From Gammaproteobacteria bacterium (GTDB lineage Bacteria; Pseudomonadota; Gammaproteobacteria; Natronospirales; REEB76): a DNA stretch of 64,000 bases. Positions within the stretch are counted from its first letter, which is position 1, and each line of letters starts with the position of its first letter. The translations under genes and the position numbers were made by a program. The notes under the pieces were generated by a model. It did not search any database and was not told the origin of the DNA. It saw only the letters and a program-made list of their open reading frames with translations. The stretch lies in NCBI GenBank assembly GCA_035279405.1, contig DATEHU010000040.1, forward strand, positions 1 through 64,000. Direction: 5' to 3'. Positions 49,531 to 57,423 of this stretch are shown in pieces.

Positions 49531-50163
49531 ATGAGCAAGCGTTTGGGAATCTACGTTTTCGATGGAGTGGAGGTCGTTGATTTCACGGCCCCGTTTGGCG
49601 TCTTCGCGGTAGCGCAGCGCATGGACCCCGAGCTGGATGTCTTTTTGGTCGGCGACACCGCCAAGTGCGTGCAAGCCACCGCGGGACTGCAGGTGACGCC
49701 GCGCTACGGGCTCGACGATCACCCCGATATGGATGCTTTTCTGATCCCCGGTGGCATCGGCACGCGACGCGAGATGCACAACGCACGCCTGCTAGGGTTC
49801 GTGCGCGCGTTGCCCGAAAAAACCTGCCTGGTGAGCGTGTGTACCGGTTCGTGGATCTATGGCAAGGCGGGTATCTTGGACGGCCTCAAGGCGACCAGCC
49901 GCAAGAATGGAGATCCATCCGAGAAGATCATCCCGATTGACCGCTTGGCCCGGATTGCGCCGAAGTGTTCCATAGACCGTCACCGCATCGTTGACCAAGG
50001 CCGCGTGATCACAGCCGGGGGAATCTCCTCCGGGCTGGAAACGGGGCTTTACCTGCTGTTGCGATTCGGCCACGACGAAACATTTGTCGAGAGCGTAGCC
50101 CGGATCATGGAGTACGAGCGGCAGTGGGAACTGATGAAAGCAGACCGTCTGGTCGTCGGATAA
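49531..50163 (+). CDS. DJ-1/PfpI family protein
   Basis: This 210-residue protein starts at ATG 49531 behind GGAGAG. It has the DJ-1/PfpI fold: LGIYVFDGVEVVDFTAPFGVF, AFLIPGGIGTRREMHNARLL, and the nucleophilic Cys in LVSVCTGSWIYGKAGILDG (about residue 108). A conserved GGISSGLETGLYLL occurs near the end. Members include isonitrile hydratase and glyoxalase/deglycase enzymes. The CGNR operator lies upstream in the divergent intergenic region, which may place it in the same regulon. Confidence 0.88.
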   Translation: MSKRLGIYVFDGVEVVDFTAPFGVFAVAQRMDPELDVFLVGDTAKCVQATAGLQVTPRYGLDDHPDMDAFLIPGGIGTRREMHNARLLGFVRALPEKTCLVSVCTGSWIYGKAGILDGLKATSRKNGDPSEKIIPIDRLARIAPKCSIDRHRIVDQGRVITAGGISSGLETGLYLLLRFGHDETFVESVARIMEYERQWELMKADRLVVG

Positions 50164-50234
50164 CCCAGCCTGCGTTCGTGGCCCTCATCGCGCGCGGCGG
50201 GCTCTGGCCGCGTGGCGGCCAGAGTTAGGAGCGG

Positions 50235-50897
50235 CTATTTCTTCAGTGCCGCTTGTTCCTGCTGTATCAGAAAATCCACGCATTGCATCGCCTGCTGCGG
50301 CGGCATCTGATAGCCGGCACCGGTCATCCATTTGCCGTTGACCACGAACGTGGGCACGCCCTGGATGCCGTAGCGGGTGATGGTCTGCAGCGCCTGGTTC
50401 ATTTTGAGATTGACGCCGAACGAGTTCCAGGTGGCATTGAACTGCTGTTTGCTCACGCCGTACTTGGCGAAGAACCCCTGCAAAGCCGACTGACTCTGGG
50501 TCAGGTCAAAACGGTTGTCCACGTGAATGGCGTTGAACAACGGGTTGTGGATTTTCGGCTCCAGTCCCAAGGCCTGTGCGGTGTAATAGGCGCGTGCATC
50601 GATGTCCATGTGTTCGCCGCCGGTCCAGGCTGCCGGAATGAGTTTGAACACTACGTTCGCGGGCTTGTGCTTGAGCCAGGCATCCACGTAAGGCTCGTAG
50701 GCGAAGCAGTGCGGGCAGCCGTACCAGAAGAACTCGATAACTTCGATCTGACCGGGTGCAACCGTGGTCGGCTGGGCCGGCGATACCGGCACGTAGTTCA
50801 CGCCTTCCTGAAACTTGCCGGCCGCCAGGGCGCTGGCGCCGAAAATCAGCAGGCCGGCCGCCAGCGCGGCGGCAGTCAGGGTTTTTGATATTTTCAC
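50235..50897 (-). CDS. dsbA: Thiol:disulfide interchange protein DsbA
   Basis: This 220-residue periplasmic oxidase is read from GTG 50897, preceded by CAGGAGAGTCACA. The signal peptide is about residues 1-26. The thioredoxin fold with helical insertion has active site CPHC in VIEFFWYGCPHCFAYEP and the cis-Pro loop GVPTFVVNG. It introduces disulfides into exported proteins. It follows a paralogue and cytochrome c4 on the same strand; the two DsbA genes are 48 bp apart. Confidence 0.94.
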   Translation of the reverse strand: MKISKTLTAAALAAGLLIFGASALAAGKFQEGVNYVPVSPAQPTTVAPGQIEVIEFFWYGCPHCFAYEPYVDAWLKHKPANVVFKLIPAAWTGGEHMDIDARAYYTAQALGLEPKIHNPLFNAIHVDNRFDLTQSQSALQGFFAKYGVSKQQFNATWNSFGVNLKMNQALQTITRYGIQGVPTFVVNGKWMTGAGYQMPPQQAMQCVDFLIQQEQAALKK

Positions 50898-50945
50898 TGT
50901 GACTCTCCTGTATCTTCCGCGCCATCGCGGATCACAAATCCGCAT

Positions 50946-51659
50946 TTACTGTTGCACACTCGCCGCCAGCGCGCTCTCGTCCTGCTGCACCAGCCAGCCC
51001 ACCGCCGGCACGATCTGTGCGGCGCTCAAATGGTAGCCCGCACCGGTCAGCCACTTGCCGTCCACCGTGAGTGCCGGCAGGTTGGTGACGCCGTAGCGTT
51101 GCGCCAGAACCTTGGCCTGCGCGAGGCGTGCGGCCACCTGCAGCGAATTCCACGTGGTGTTGAACTGTTGCGCGCTCACATCGAGCTGGCTGGCGAACAG
51201 GCGCTGAAAATCGCTTTGCGTGCCGAGACTCAGGTGCTGGACATGCATGGCCGCGTAGATCAGCGCATTGGCCCGGTCCGCGATACCCAGCTGTACGGCC
51301 ACGTAATAGGCGCGCGCCGCGACGTCCCACTGGGGATTCAGCGTGGCCGGCACGCGCGTCAGTACTATGTTTGCCGGCAGGCTTTTCTGCCATGCGTCCA
51401 GGTACGGTTCGAGCGCGAAGCACTGCGGACTGCCGTACCAGAAAAATTCCAGCACCTCGACCTGGCCGGGATTCACATTCACGGGCTGGGCCGGCATCAC
51501 CGGGATGTAATTCACGCCCTCCCGGTAGGCCGGTGCCGCGCTGGCCGCGAAAGCCGTTCCGGCAAAGACGCAGCACATTAGCAGCGCGCCGGCCGCGCAC
51601 AGTTTGCTTACCGTGTCTCTGTTCACGTTCCTCTGGAATTCAGGATAACGCACAGCCAT
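50946..51659 (-). CDS. DsbA paralogue with SPQC in place of the CPHC active site
   Basis: This protein of about 237 residues is paralogous to the neighbouring DsbA over its whole length (YREGVNYIPVMPAQPV, VEVLEFFWYG, VSAQQFNTTWNSL, NLPALTVDG with cis-Pro). The active-site motif reads SPQC: the exposed nucleophilic Cys is Ser (codon AGT), leaving a single Cys. It cannot carry out normal disulfide exchange by a Cys pair; isomerase, chaperone or regulatory roles are possible. A signal peptide ends near AFA-AS. ATG 51659 is chosen; GTG 51626 is an alternative. Confidence 0.85.
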   Translation of the reverse strand: MAVRYPEFQRNVNRDTVSKLCAAGALLMCCVFAGTAFAASAAPAYREGVNYIPVMPAQPVNVNPGQVEVLEFFWYGSPQCFALEPYLDAWQKSLPANIVLTRVPATLNPQWDVAARAYYVAVQLGIADRANALIYAAMHVQHLSLGTQSDFQRLFASQLDVSAQQFNTTWNSLQVAARLAQAKVLAQRYGVTNLPALTVDGKWLTGAGYHLSAAQIVPAVGWLVQQDESALAASVQQ

Positions 51660-51684
51660 TGTGAACGTGCACGCGGCTGCAAGT

Positions 51685-52323
51685 TCACGGCTGGATGGGC
51701 GCGTAGTGCAGGCCCTGGATGTAACTGGCCACCGCCTGCATCTGCGCCGGCGTGAGCCGCGCGGCAATGGTATCCATCATCGGAGATTGGCGGCTGCCGT
51801 TGGCGAAGGCTTGCAGCTGGCTCACCACGTATTCGGCGTGCTGACCCGATAGTTGCGGGATTTTCATCGGCGGGTTGCCGGCGCCATCCGGACCGTGGCA
51901 GGCGAGGCAGGCCGGCACTCCGGATGCGGCATCGCCGCCGCGGTACACCGCTTCGCCGGTCTTCACCAGGCTGGGGTCGGCCTCACCGGGTTTGACCGTC
52001 TGGCTGGAAAACCAGGCAGCCAGGTCTTCCATGTCCTGCGTGCTCAACGGCGCAGCCATGGGCTGCATGATCGGGTTTCTGCGCTCGCCTGATTTGAAGC
52101 GCTGCAGTTCGCGCACGATGTAGTCTGCATTCTGGCCGGCAAGCTTGGGGAATTGCGAGCTCACGCTATTGCCGTCGGCGCCGTGGCAGGCGGCGCAAGT
52201 GGCGGACTTGGCCTGGCCGGCGGCCGCGTTTCCGGGGACCGCGCTTTGATCGCTGGCGGCGCCGGCGTTGGCGGCCACCGCCACCGCGGCTGCGGTGGCC
52301 AACATCAATACCCATTTGTTCAT
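51685..52323 (-). CDS. Dihaem cytochrome c4
   Basis: This 212-residue protein starts at ATG 52323 with AGGAG upstream. A signal peptide is followed by two class I cytochrome c domains. Haem sites are CAACHG (about residue 43) and CLACHG (about residue 140), with axial Met candidates in NPIMQPMAAPLS and SPMMDTIAARL. Cytochrome c4 carries electrons from the bc1 complex to terminal oxidases. It heads the c4-dsbA-dsbA run. Confidence 0.93.
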   Translation of the reverse strand: MNKWVLMLATAAAVAVAANAGAASDQSAVPGNAAAGQAKSATCAACHGADGNSVSSQFPKLAGQNADYIVRELQRFKSGERRNPIMQPMAAPLSTQDMEDLAAWFSSQTVKPGEADPSLVKTGEAVYRGGDAASGVPACLACHGPDGAGNPPMKIPQLSGQHAEYVVSQLQAFANGSRQSPMMDTIAARLTPAQMQAVASYIQGLHYAPIQP

Positions 52324-52484
52324 GCGCAAGGCTCCTGACGGCAAAGCGGCGGACGGCACATGGGCCAAGGCAGTCTTGCGGGCCGGGAGTCCGCGTGCAG
52401 TGCGCCGCAAGGAAGGCGCGATTCTACACCAAGCCCGGAAATCCACTCCACGCATGAGCGCCGCAAGCCGCGGCAAAACGCAGG
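52324..52484. other. Cytochrome c4 upstream region
   Basis: This holds the c4 ribosome site and presumably its promoter. I see no gene here. The engB gene often found between polA and cytochrome c4 in related bacteria is absent. Confidence 0.45.
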
Positions 52485-52612
52485 CAAAAGAAACCCCGGT
52501 GCCAAAGGGGTAAAACACCGGGGTTAAACGCTTCACCCGGCTTGGGGAGACCGGATGGCTTTTCCCGCTCAGGGAGGTGAGCAGGAGTGAGCGCTATTGC
52601 GGCGCTCGAAGG
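52485..52612 (-). ncRNA. Candidate small RNA adjacent to polA (Spot 42/ErsA/sX13 position)
   Basis: On the minus strand there are three short hairpins followed by a terminator. GAGCGC-CGCAATA-GCGCTC lies at 52607-52589; GCTCA-CCTCCC-TGAGC at 52582-52567; CCGG-TCTCCCCAAG-CCGG at 52554-52537. The terminator stem AACCCCGGTG/CACCGGGGTT (52525-52492) has loop TTTTACCCCTTTGG and T-rich tail TTTCTTTT. Three loops expose C-rich runs that could pair with Shine-Dalgarno sequences. A -35-like GGAACTT (52641-52635) resembles an AlgU/sigmaE box; TTGTCA at 52688-52683 is an alternative sigma70 -35. The exact 5' end is unknown. Confidence 0.6.
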
Positions 52613-52755
52613 ATTGGAGCCTTGGCCCGGGGAAAAGTTCCGCGGGTACGTGACATTTTAAATCAGCACTAACTTGCTGAATTGACAAAATAATTTTCTC
52701 TCATCCCGCCATAGGCGAAGCGAAATGTAGTAACAGAAGACACCCCCTCATCCAG

Positions 52756-52775
52756 CCTCTCCCCGAGGGGAGAGG
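52756..52775. repeat. CCTCTCCCC/GGGGAGAGG palindrome after polA
   Basis: A perfect 9-bp inverted repeat with loop GA lies 20 bases after the polA stop codon. It belongs to a common bacterial intergenic palindrome class and may slow or end polA transcription; no T-tract follows. Confidence 0.55.
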
Positions 52776-52794
52776 AGATAAGGAACGTTTCCAT

Positions 52795-55578
52795 TTAGTG
52801 GGCTTCATCCCAGTTCGCGCCTGAACCGATGTCCACCACCAAGGGCACCTTGAGCTCCGCCGCGCCGCTCATGAGACGCGGCACCTCGCGTTGCACGTCA
52901 TTGAGCGCGGGGTCTTCAACTTCGAATACCAGTTCATCGTGCACCTGCATGATCATCTTCGCCGGCACGCGCTGCTCTCCCAGCCAGCGGTGTACCGCAA
53001 TCATTGCGCGCTTGATGATGTCGGCGGCAGTGCCCTGCATGGGCGCGTTGATGGCGCTGCGTTCGGCGTACTGGCGCAGCTGCGGATTCTTGGCGCGGAT
53101 CTCGGGCAGGTACAGGCGCCGGCCGAATACAGTTTCCACATAGCCCTGCTCGCGCGCCACTGCGCGTGTTTTGTCCATGAACTGCTTAACACCGGGATAA
53201 CGCGCAAAGTACAGGTCCACGTAATCCTGGGCCGCACCGCGCTCGATGCCGAGCTGTTTGGCCAGGCCGAAGGCGGACATGCCATAGATGAGACCGAAAT
53301 TGATGGCCTTGGCGGCGCGGCGGCGCTCGTCGCTGACCTCCTCCAATTTCAACCCGAAGACTTCGGCCGCCGTGGTGCGATGGATGTCCATGCCCTGCTC
53401 GAAGGCCGCCATGAGACCGGCGTCGCCCGAGAGGTGCGCCATGATGCGCAGTTCGATCTGCGAGTAATCGGCGGATACGATGCAGTTTCCCGGCGGCGCG
53501 ATGAACGCCTGCCGGATGCGCCGGCCTTCGGCAGTGCGCACTGGGATGTTCTGCAGATTCGGATCCATGGAGGACAGGCGCCCGGTGGCCGCGACGGCTT
53601 GGTGATAGCTGGTGTGCACGCGTCCTGTCTGGGGATTCACCTGCGTCGGAAGCTTATCGGTGTACGTGGACTTGAGCTTGCTCAACGCGCGGTAATCGAC
53701 AATCACTTTCGGCAGCTCGTAGCCTGCCGCCAGTTCCTCCAGCACGTCCTCGGCCGTGGACGGCTGGCCGCCCGGCGTCTTGCGCATCACTGGCAACTGC
53801 ATTTTCTCGAACAGTACGCTCTGCAACTGCTTGGGCGAGTCCAGGTTGAAGGGCTGGCCGGCGAGTTCATGGGCGCGCAGTTCAAGTTTGCGCAGGCTGG
53901 CGGTGATCTCGCTGCTCTGTTGCCTGAGCATGGCGCTGTCCAGCAGCACGCCGTGGTTTTCCATGGCGAGCAGCACTGGCACCAGCGGCATCTCGATGTC
54001 TTCGAACACGCGCTTGAGCGCGGGCACGGCGCGCAACCGCGGCCATAGGGTCGCGTGCAGGCGCAGGGTCACGTCCGCGTCCTCGGCGGAGTAACGCGTG
54101 GCTTCCTCGATGCGCACCTGCTCGAAGCCGATTTGCTTCGCGCCCTTGCCGGCCACGTCTTCGTAGTGAATAGTCTTGTAGTTCAGGTACTTTTCCGCGA
54201 GCGCGTCCATGTTGTGCTGGCTTGCCACGCTGTCGAGCACGTACGATTCCAGCATCGAATCGTATTTGATTCCGGCCAGCGCGATGCCGTGATTGGCGAG
54301 CACGTGAGCGTCATATTTGATGTGGTGGCCGAGCTTGGCATGTGCAGCGCTTTCCAGCAGCGGTTTGAGGCGCTGCAGCGTGCGTTCGCGGTCCAGTTGC
54401 GGCGGCACGTCCGCATAGCGGTGCGCGAGCGGCAGGTAGGCGGCCTCGCCGCTTTTGACCGCAAACGACACGCCGACGATGCGCGCCTGCATGTAATCGA
54501 GGCCGGTGGTTTCGGTGTCGACAGCGAAAAGCTCCGCGGATTCGAGCTTGGCTATCCATTTGTCCAAAGCGGTCTCATCCAGAATCGTTTCATAGCTGGG
54601 CTCGGGCGAGGCGTGAGGAGTGAGGGGTGAGGATGCAGCGGCAACAGGGACAGGCGCCGCTTCCATCGGTTTGGTTTCGCCGCCGTCCAGTTCGCGTAAC
54701 CAGGTCTTGAATTCCAGCCGCGTGTACAGCTCGCGCAACGCAGCCGCGTCGGGTGCGCGCATCGCGAGGTCGGCCAGCGTCACCGGAAGTTCCACGTCGC
54801 AGCGAATCACCGCCAGTTGGCGGGAAAGCATCGCTTGTTCGTGCTGAGCGCGTAATTTTTCCGGCAACTGTTTGGCGCCGCGGATCGCCAGTTGCGGTAC
54901 CTCGTCCAGACGCGCGTAGAGGCTTTCGAGTGTGCCGAAATGTTCGAGCAGCGGGGCGGCGGTCTTGGGACCGATGCCGGAGACCCCGGGAATGTTGTCG
55001 GAACTGTCGCCCACCAGCGCCAGATAATCGATGATCTGCTCCGGCCACACGCCGAATTTCTGCTTCACGCCCTCGCGATCGAGTACGGTGCCGGTCATGG
55101 TGTTCACCAGCGTGACCTGCGGATTCACGAGCTGGCCCATATCCTTGTCGCCGGTGGAAATCAGCACCGGCAGGTGATCGTCCGCGGCCTGTTTGGCCAG
55201 CGTTCCGATCACATCATCAGCCTCGACCCCGGGGATTTGCAGCACCGGAAAACCCAGGGCTTTGACCAGTGCATGCAGCGGCTCGATCTGCTCCACCATG
55301 TCGTCCGGCATGGCGGGCCGGTTGGCCTTGTACTCCGCGAACAGCTCGTCGCGGAAGGTCTTGCCGCTCGCGTCGAATACCACCGCCAGGCGTTCGGGAG
55401 CGTAGTCCGCGAGCAGCTTCTTCAGCATGGCGGCAACGCCGCGCACCGCGCCGGTGGGTTCGCCTTTGGAATTGCTGAGCGGCGGCAGAGCGAAATAGGC
55501 GCGATACAGATACGACGAACCGTCCACGAGAATCAGGGGCTTCTTCGGGGTGTCGTTGGCGGCTGCGTTTTCAGGCAT
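52795..55578 (-). CDS. polA: DNA polymerase I
   Basis: This 927-residue enzyme has all three domains. The 5'-3' exonuclease is at residues 14-300 (LILVDGSSYLYRAYFAL, DKDMGQLV). The 3'-5' exonuclease with proofreading motifs VDTETTGLDY, IKYDAHVL and YSAEDAD is at about 330-520. The polymerase has motif A VSADYSQIELR, B RRAAKAINFGLIYGM and C QVHDELVFE. It fills gaps in repair and replication. A TGAGGNG heptamer repeat (54607-54634) codes for the Ser/Pro linker SSPLTPHASPE between the two exonuclease domains. Confidence 0.97.
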   Translation of the reverse strand: MPENAAANDTPKKPLILVDGSSYLYRAYFALPPLSNSKGEPTGAVRGVAAMLKKLLADYAPERLAVVFDASGKTFRDELFAEYKANRPAMPDDMVEQIEPLHALVKALGFPVLQIPGVEADDVIGTLAKQAADDHLPVLISTGDKDMGQLVNPQVTLVNTMTGTVLDREGVKQKFGVWPEQIIDYLALVGDSSDNIPGVSGIGPKTAAPLLEHFGTLESLYARLDEVPQLAIRGAKQLPEKLRAQHEQAMLSRQLAVIRCDVELPVTLADLAMRAPDAAALRELYTRLEFKTWLRELDGGETKPMEAAPVPVAAASSPLTPHASPEPSYETILDETALDKWIAKLESAELFAVDTETTGLDYMQARIVGVSFAVKSGEAAYLPLAHRYADVPPQLDRERTLQRLKPLLESAAHAKLGHHIKYDAHVLANHGIALAGIKYDSMLESYVLDSVASQHNMDALAEKYLNYKTIHYEDVAGKGAKQIGFEQVRIEEATRYSAEDADVTLRLHATLWPRLRAVPALKRVFEDIEMPLVPVLLAMENHGVLLDSAMLRQQSSEITASLRKLELRAHELAGQPFNLDSPKQLQSVLFEKMQLPVMRKTPGGQPSTAEDVLEELAAGYELPKVIVDYRALSKLKSTYTDKLPTQVNPQTGRVHTSYHQAVAATGRLSSMDPNLQNIPVRTAEGRRIRQAFIAPPGNCIVSADYSQIELRIMAHLSGDAGLMAAFEQGMDIHRTTAAEVFGLKLEEVSDERRRAAKAINFGLIYGMSAFGLAKQLGIERGAAQDYVDLYFARYPGVKQFMDKTRAVAREQGYVETVFGRRLYLPEIRAKNPQLRQYAERSAINAPMQGTAADIIKRAMIAVHRWLGEQRVPAKMIMQVHDELVFEVEDPALNDVQREVPRLMSGAAELKVPLVVDIGSGANWDEAH
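54607..54634 (+). repeat. TGAGGNG heptamer repeat inside the polA linker
   Basis: CGAGGCG, TGAGGAG, TGAGGGG and TGAGGAT are four heptamers read on the plus strand. They lie in the coding sequence of polA and are in frame as a flexible linker between structural domains. Confidence 0.75.
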
Positions 55579-55639
55579 GGGGTAAGTTTAGGGTATTTAG
55601 CGTGGCCTCCGGCCGTAGAGTTTTTGGATGCGGGTACCC

Positions 55640-55860
55640 GCACCCGCGGGCGGGGCACTTTCGTTTCGGCGAAAGTGCCCAAAGCCATTCCCCCGGAGAG
55701 CGGGCCGCGCAAAGCGCGGCTACCCTGCGCGCCTTGTTCGCAGCGGAGTCCCGCCGACGGGCCATCCCTGGCCCGACGGCGGGAGTGCGGCCATCCTGTC
55801 CGCACCCCTTTCGGGCTATTCCTTGCTCACTGCGGTGCTCGGCTCGCTCTACGGGTACAG
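55640..55860. repeat. Repeat-rich intergenic region between lysA and polA
   Basis: The 322-base gap contains hairpin GGGCACTTTCG-TTTCGG-CGAAAGTGCCC, GGGCCGCGC-AAA-GCGCGGCT-like sequence, and the palindrome CCCGCCGACGGGCCA-TCCC-TGGCCCGACGGCGGG (one mismatch, 55751-55784). Short frames across it, such as 55602-56018, are repeat translations and not genes. Confidence 0.7.
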
Positions 55861-55900
55861 ATACCTCAAGACTCTCGATATCGAGCGCATGCATAATTGA

Positions 55901-57151
55901 TTATTTGTGCAGCCGTTCTTCGTGCGCCATCAGATCATCGAGAGTCTCGCGGCGGCGGATGAGTGCGGAACGCGCGCCGTCCACCAGCACTTCGGCGGCG
56001 CGCGGGCGGGCGTTGTAGTTCGAGGCCATGCTTGCGCCGTAGGCACCTGCGTTCATGATCGCAAGCAAATCGCCCGGTTGGACGGCGAGCCGGCGATCGC
56101 GGCCGAGAATATCGGCACTTTCGCACACCGGCCCCACCACGTCGCAGAGCTCGGCCTCGTCGGCGCGCGGCACAACTTCCCGGATCTCGTGCCAAGCGTC
56201 GTAGAGTGCCGGACGGATCAATTCGGTCATGCCCGCATCCACGACGGCAAATCGCCGCTGTGCCGTACGCTTCAGGTATTCAACGCGCGTGAGCAGCACA
56301 CCCGCGGGCGCCACCATCGCGCGTCCCGGCTCGATGCGCATGGCCAGCCCGCGCGTCTCGGCGAGTGCGCGCAGCTCGCTGAGCAGCGCGGCCACATCCG
56401 GCAGCGGTTCATCGGGGCGATAGCGCACGGGAAAGCCGCCGCCGAAATCCAGGTGCGCGAGCCCGATGCCGCGCGCGCGCAAGCGGTCGGCCAGTTCGGC
56501 GAGCCGTGTTGCCGCTTCGAGAATTGCCTGGCACTCGGTGATTTGCGAACCGACATGGCAGGCGAGCCCTTGCAGTTGCACGCCCGGCGGGCCGGTTGCG
56601 TGCAGCGCCAGGGATTCAACCTGGGCCAGCTCGATGCCGAATTTCGCGCCACTGTGGCCGGTGGCGATATGCGGATGCGTGCGCGTTTCGACGCCCGGGT
56701 TGACGCGCAGCGCCACCGGTGCACGCTGCTTGCGCGCCGAGGCCAGCGCATTCAGCCGCTCCAGCTCGGCGGCGGATTCCACGTTGAAACAGCCGACGCC
56801 TGCGGCCAGCGCCTGTTCCAGTTCATCGCTGCGCTTGCCGACTCCGGAAAACACCACGCGCCCGGGTTCGCCGCCGGCGCGCAGCACGCGCGCGAGTTCG
56901 CCGCCGGACACGATGTCGAAGCCTGCGCCGAGTTGCACCAGCACCTGCAACAGCGCGAGCGTGCCATTGGCTTTGACTGCGTAACACACCTGATGGGGCG
57001 TGTGGGCGAACGGCTGGGCAAACTGCAACCAGGAATCCGTGAGTGCGCAGCGCGCATATACATATAAAGGTGTACCGAAGGCCGCCGCGAGTTGCGGCAG
57101 CGGCACATCCTCGGCGTGCAGCATGCCGTCGCGGTATTGGAACGCGGACAC
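55901..57151 (-). CDS. lysA: Diaminopimelate decarboxylase
   Basis: This 416-residue PLP enzyme forms lysine from meso-diaminopimelate. GTG 57151 gives the usual SAFQYRDG start; the TTG three codons upstream is less likely. The PLP-Lys is in VCYAVKANG (about residue 58). Other motifs are GFDIVSGGEL, FSGVGKRSDEL, VNPGV, CHVGSQI, LDFGGGFPV, EPGRA, GPVCESAD with the catalytic Cys, and the YGASMASNYN C-terminal loop. It follows lptM by 19 bp, the standard gammaproteobacterial lptM-lysA order. Confidence 0.95.
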   Translation of the reverse strand: MSAFQYRDGMLHAEDVPLPQLAAAFGTPLYVYARCALTDSWLQFAQPFAHTPHQVCYAVKANGTLALLQVLVQLGAGFDIVSGGELARVLRAGGEPGRVVFSGVGKRSDELEQALAAGVGCFNVESAAELERLNALASARKQRAPVALRVNPGVETRTHPHIATGHSGAKFGIELAQVESLALHATGPPGVQLQGLACHVGSQITECQAILEAATRLAELADRLRARGIGLAHLDFGGGFPVRYRPDEPLPDVAALLSELRALAETRGLAMRIEPGRAMVAPAGVLLTRVEYLKRTAQRRFAVVDAGMTELIRPALYDAWHEIREVVPRADEAELCDVVGPVCESADILGRDRRLAVQPGDLLAIMNAGAYGASMASNYNARPRAAEVLVDGARSALIRRRETLDDLMAHEERLHK

Positions 57152-57170
57152 CGGTGCCAAGGGGCGCCGG

Positions 57171-57359
57171 TCAGTGCGGTTTGGATGCCGCCGGCGCGGA
57201 ATGCGTGGCGGAAGCGGGCGCGGCGTGCGTTGCGGCTTGTGGCATGGATGGGATGGTGCGTGGCGGCGTCACCGGCAGGTACAGCGGCCCCTTTTGGCCG
57301 CAGCCGGCCAGTCCTGCAAGCAGCAGGAACGCCAAACAAACCAATACAGGACGCCGCAT
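57171..57359 (-). CDS. lptM: LptM (YifL) lipoprotein
   Basis: This 62-residue lipoprotein has the signal and lipobox LAGLAGC, followed by the conserved GQKGPLYLP. The tail is Pro/Ala-rich. LptM promotes assembly of the LPS translocon LptD/LptE in the outer membrane. It lies immediately upstream of lysA, the conserved arrangement. Confidence 0.93.
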   Translation of the reverse strand: MRRPVLVCLAFLLLAGLAGCGQKGPLYLPVTPPRTIPSMPQAATHAAPASATHSAPAASKPH

Positions 57360-57423
57360 CGCAAGAGTATAACCGCGCTTCGCATTGCGCGTGCTAGAGT
57401 CTTGCCGTCACAGGAGAGCGTGT

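Noticed and set aside
55602-56018. Open frame with GCGYPHPRAGHFRFGESAQS across the polA-lysA gap
   Set aside because: It follows palindromic repeat sequence, lacks a ribosome site and overlaps lysA on the other strand. It matches a common pattern of repeat-derived false proteins.
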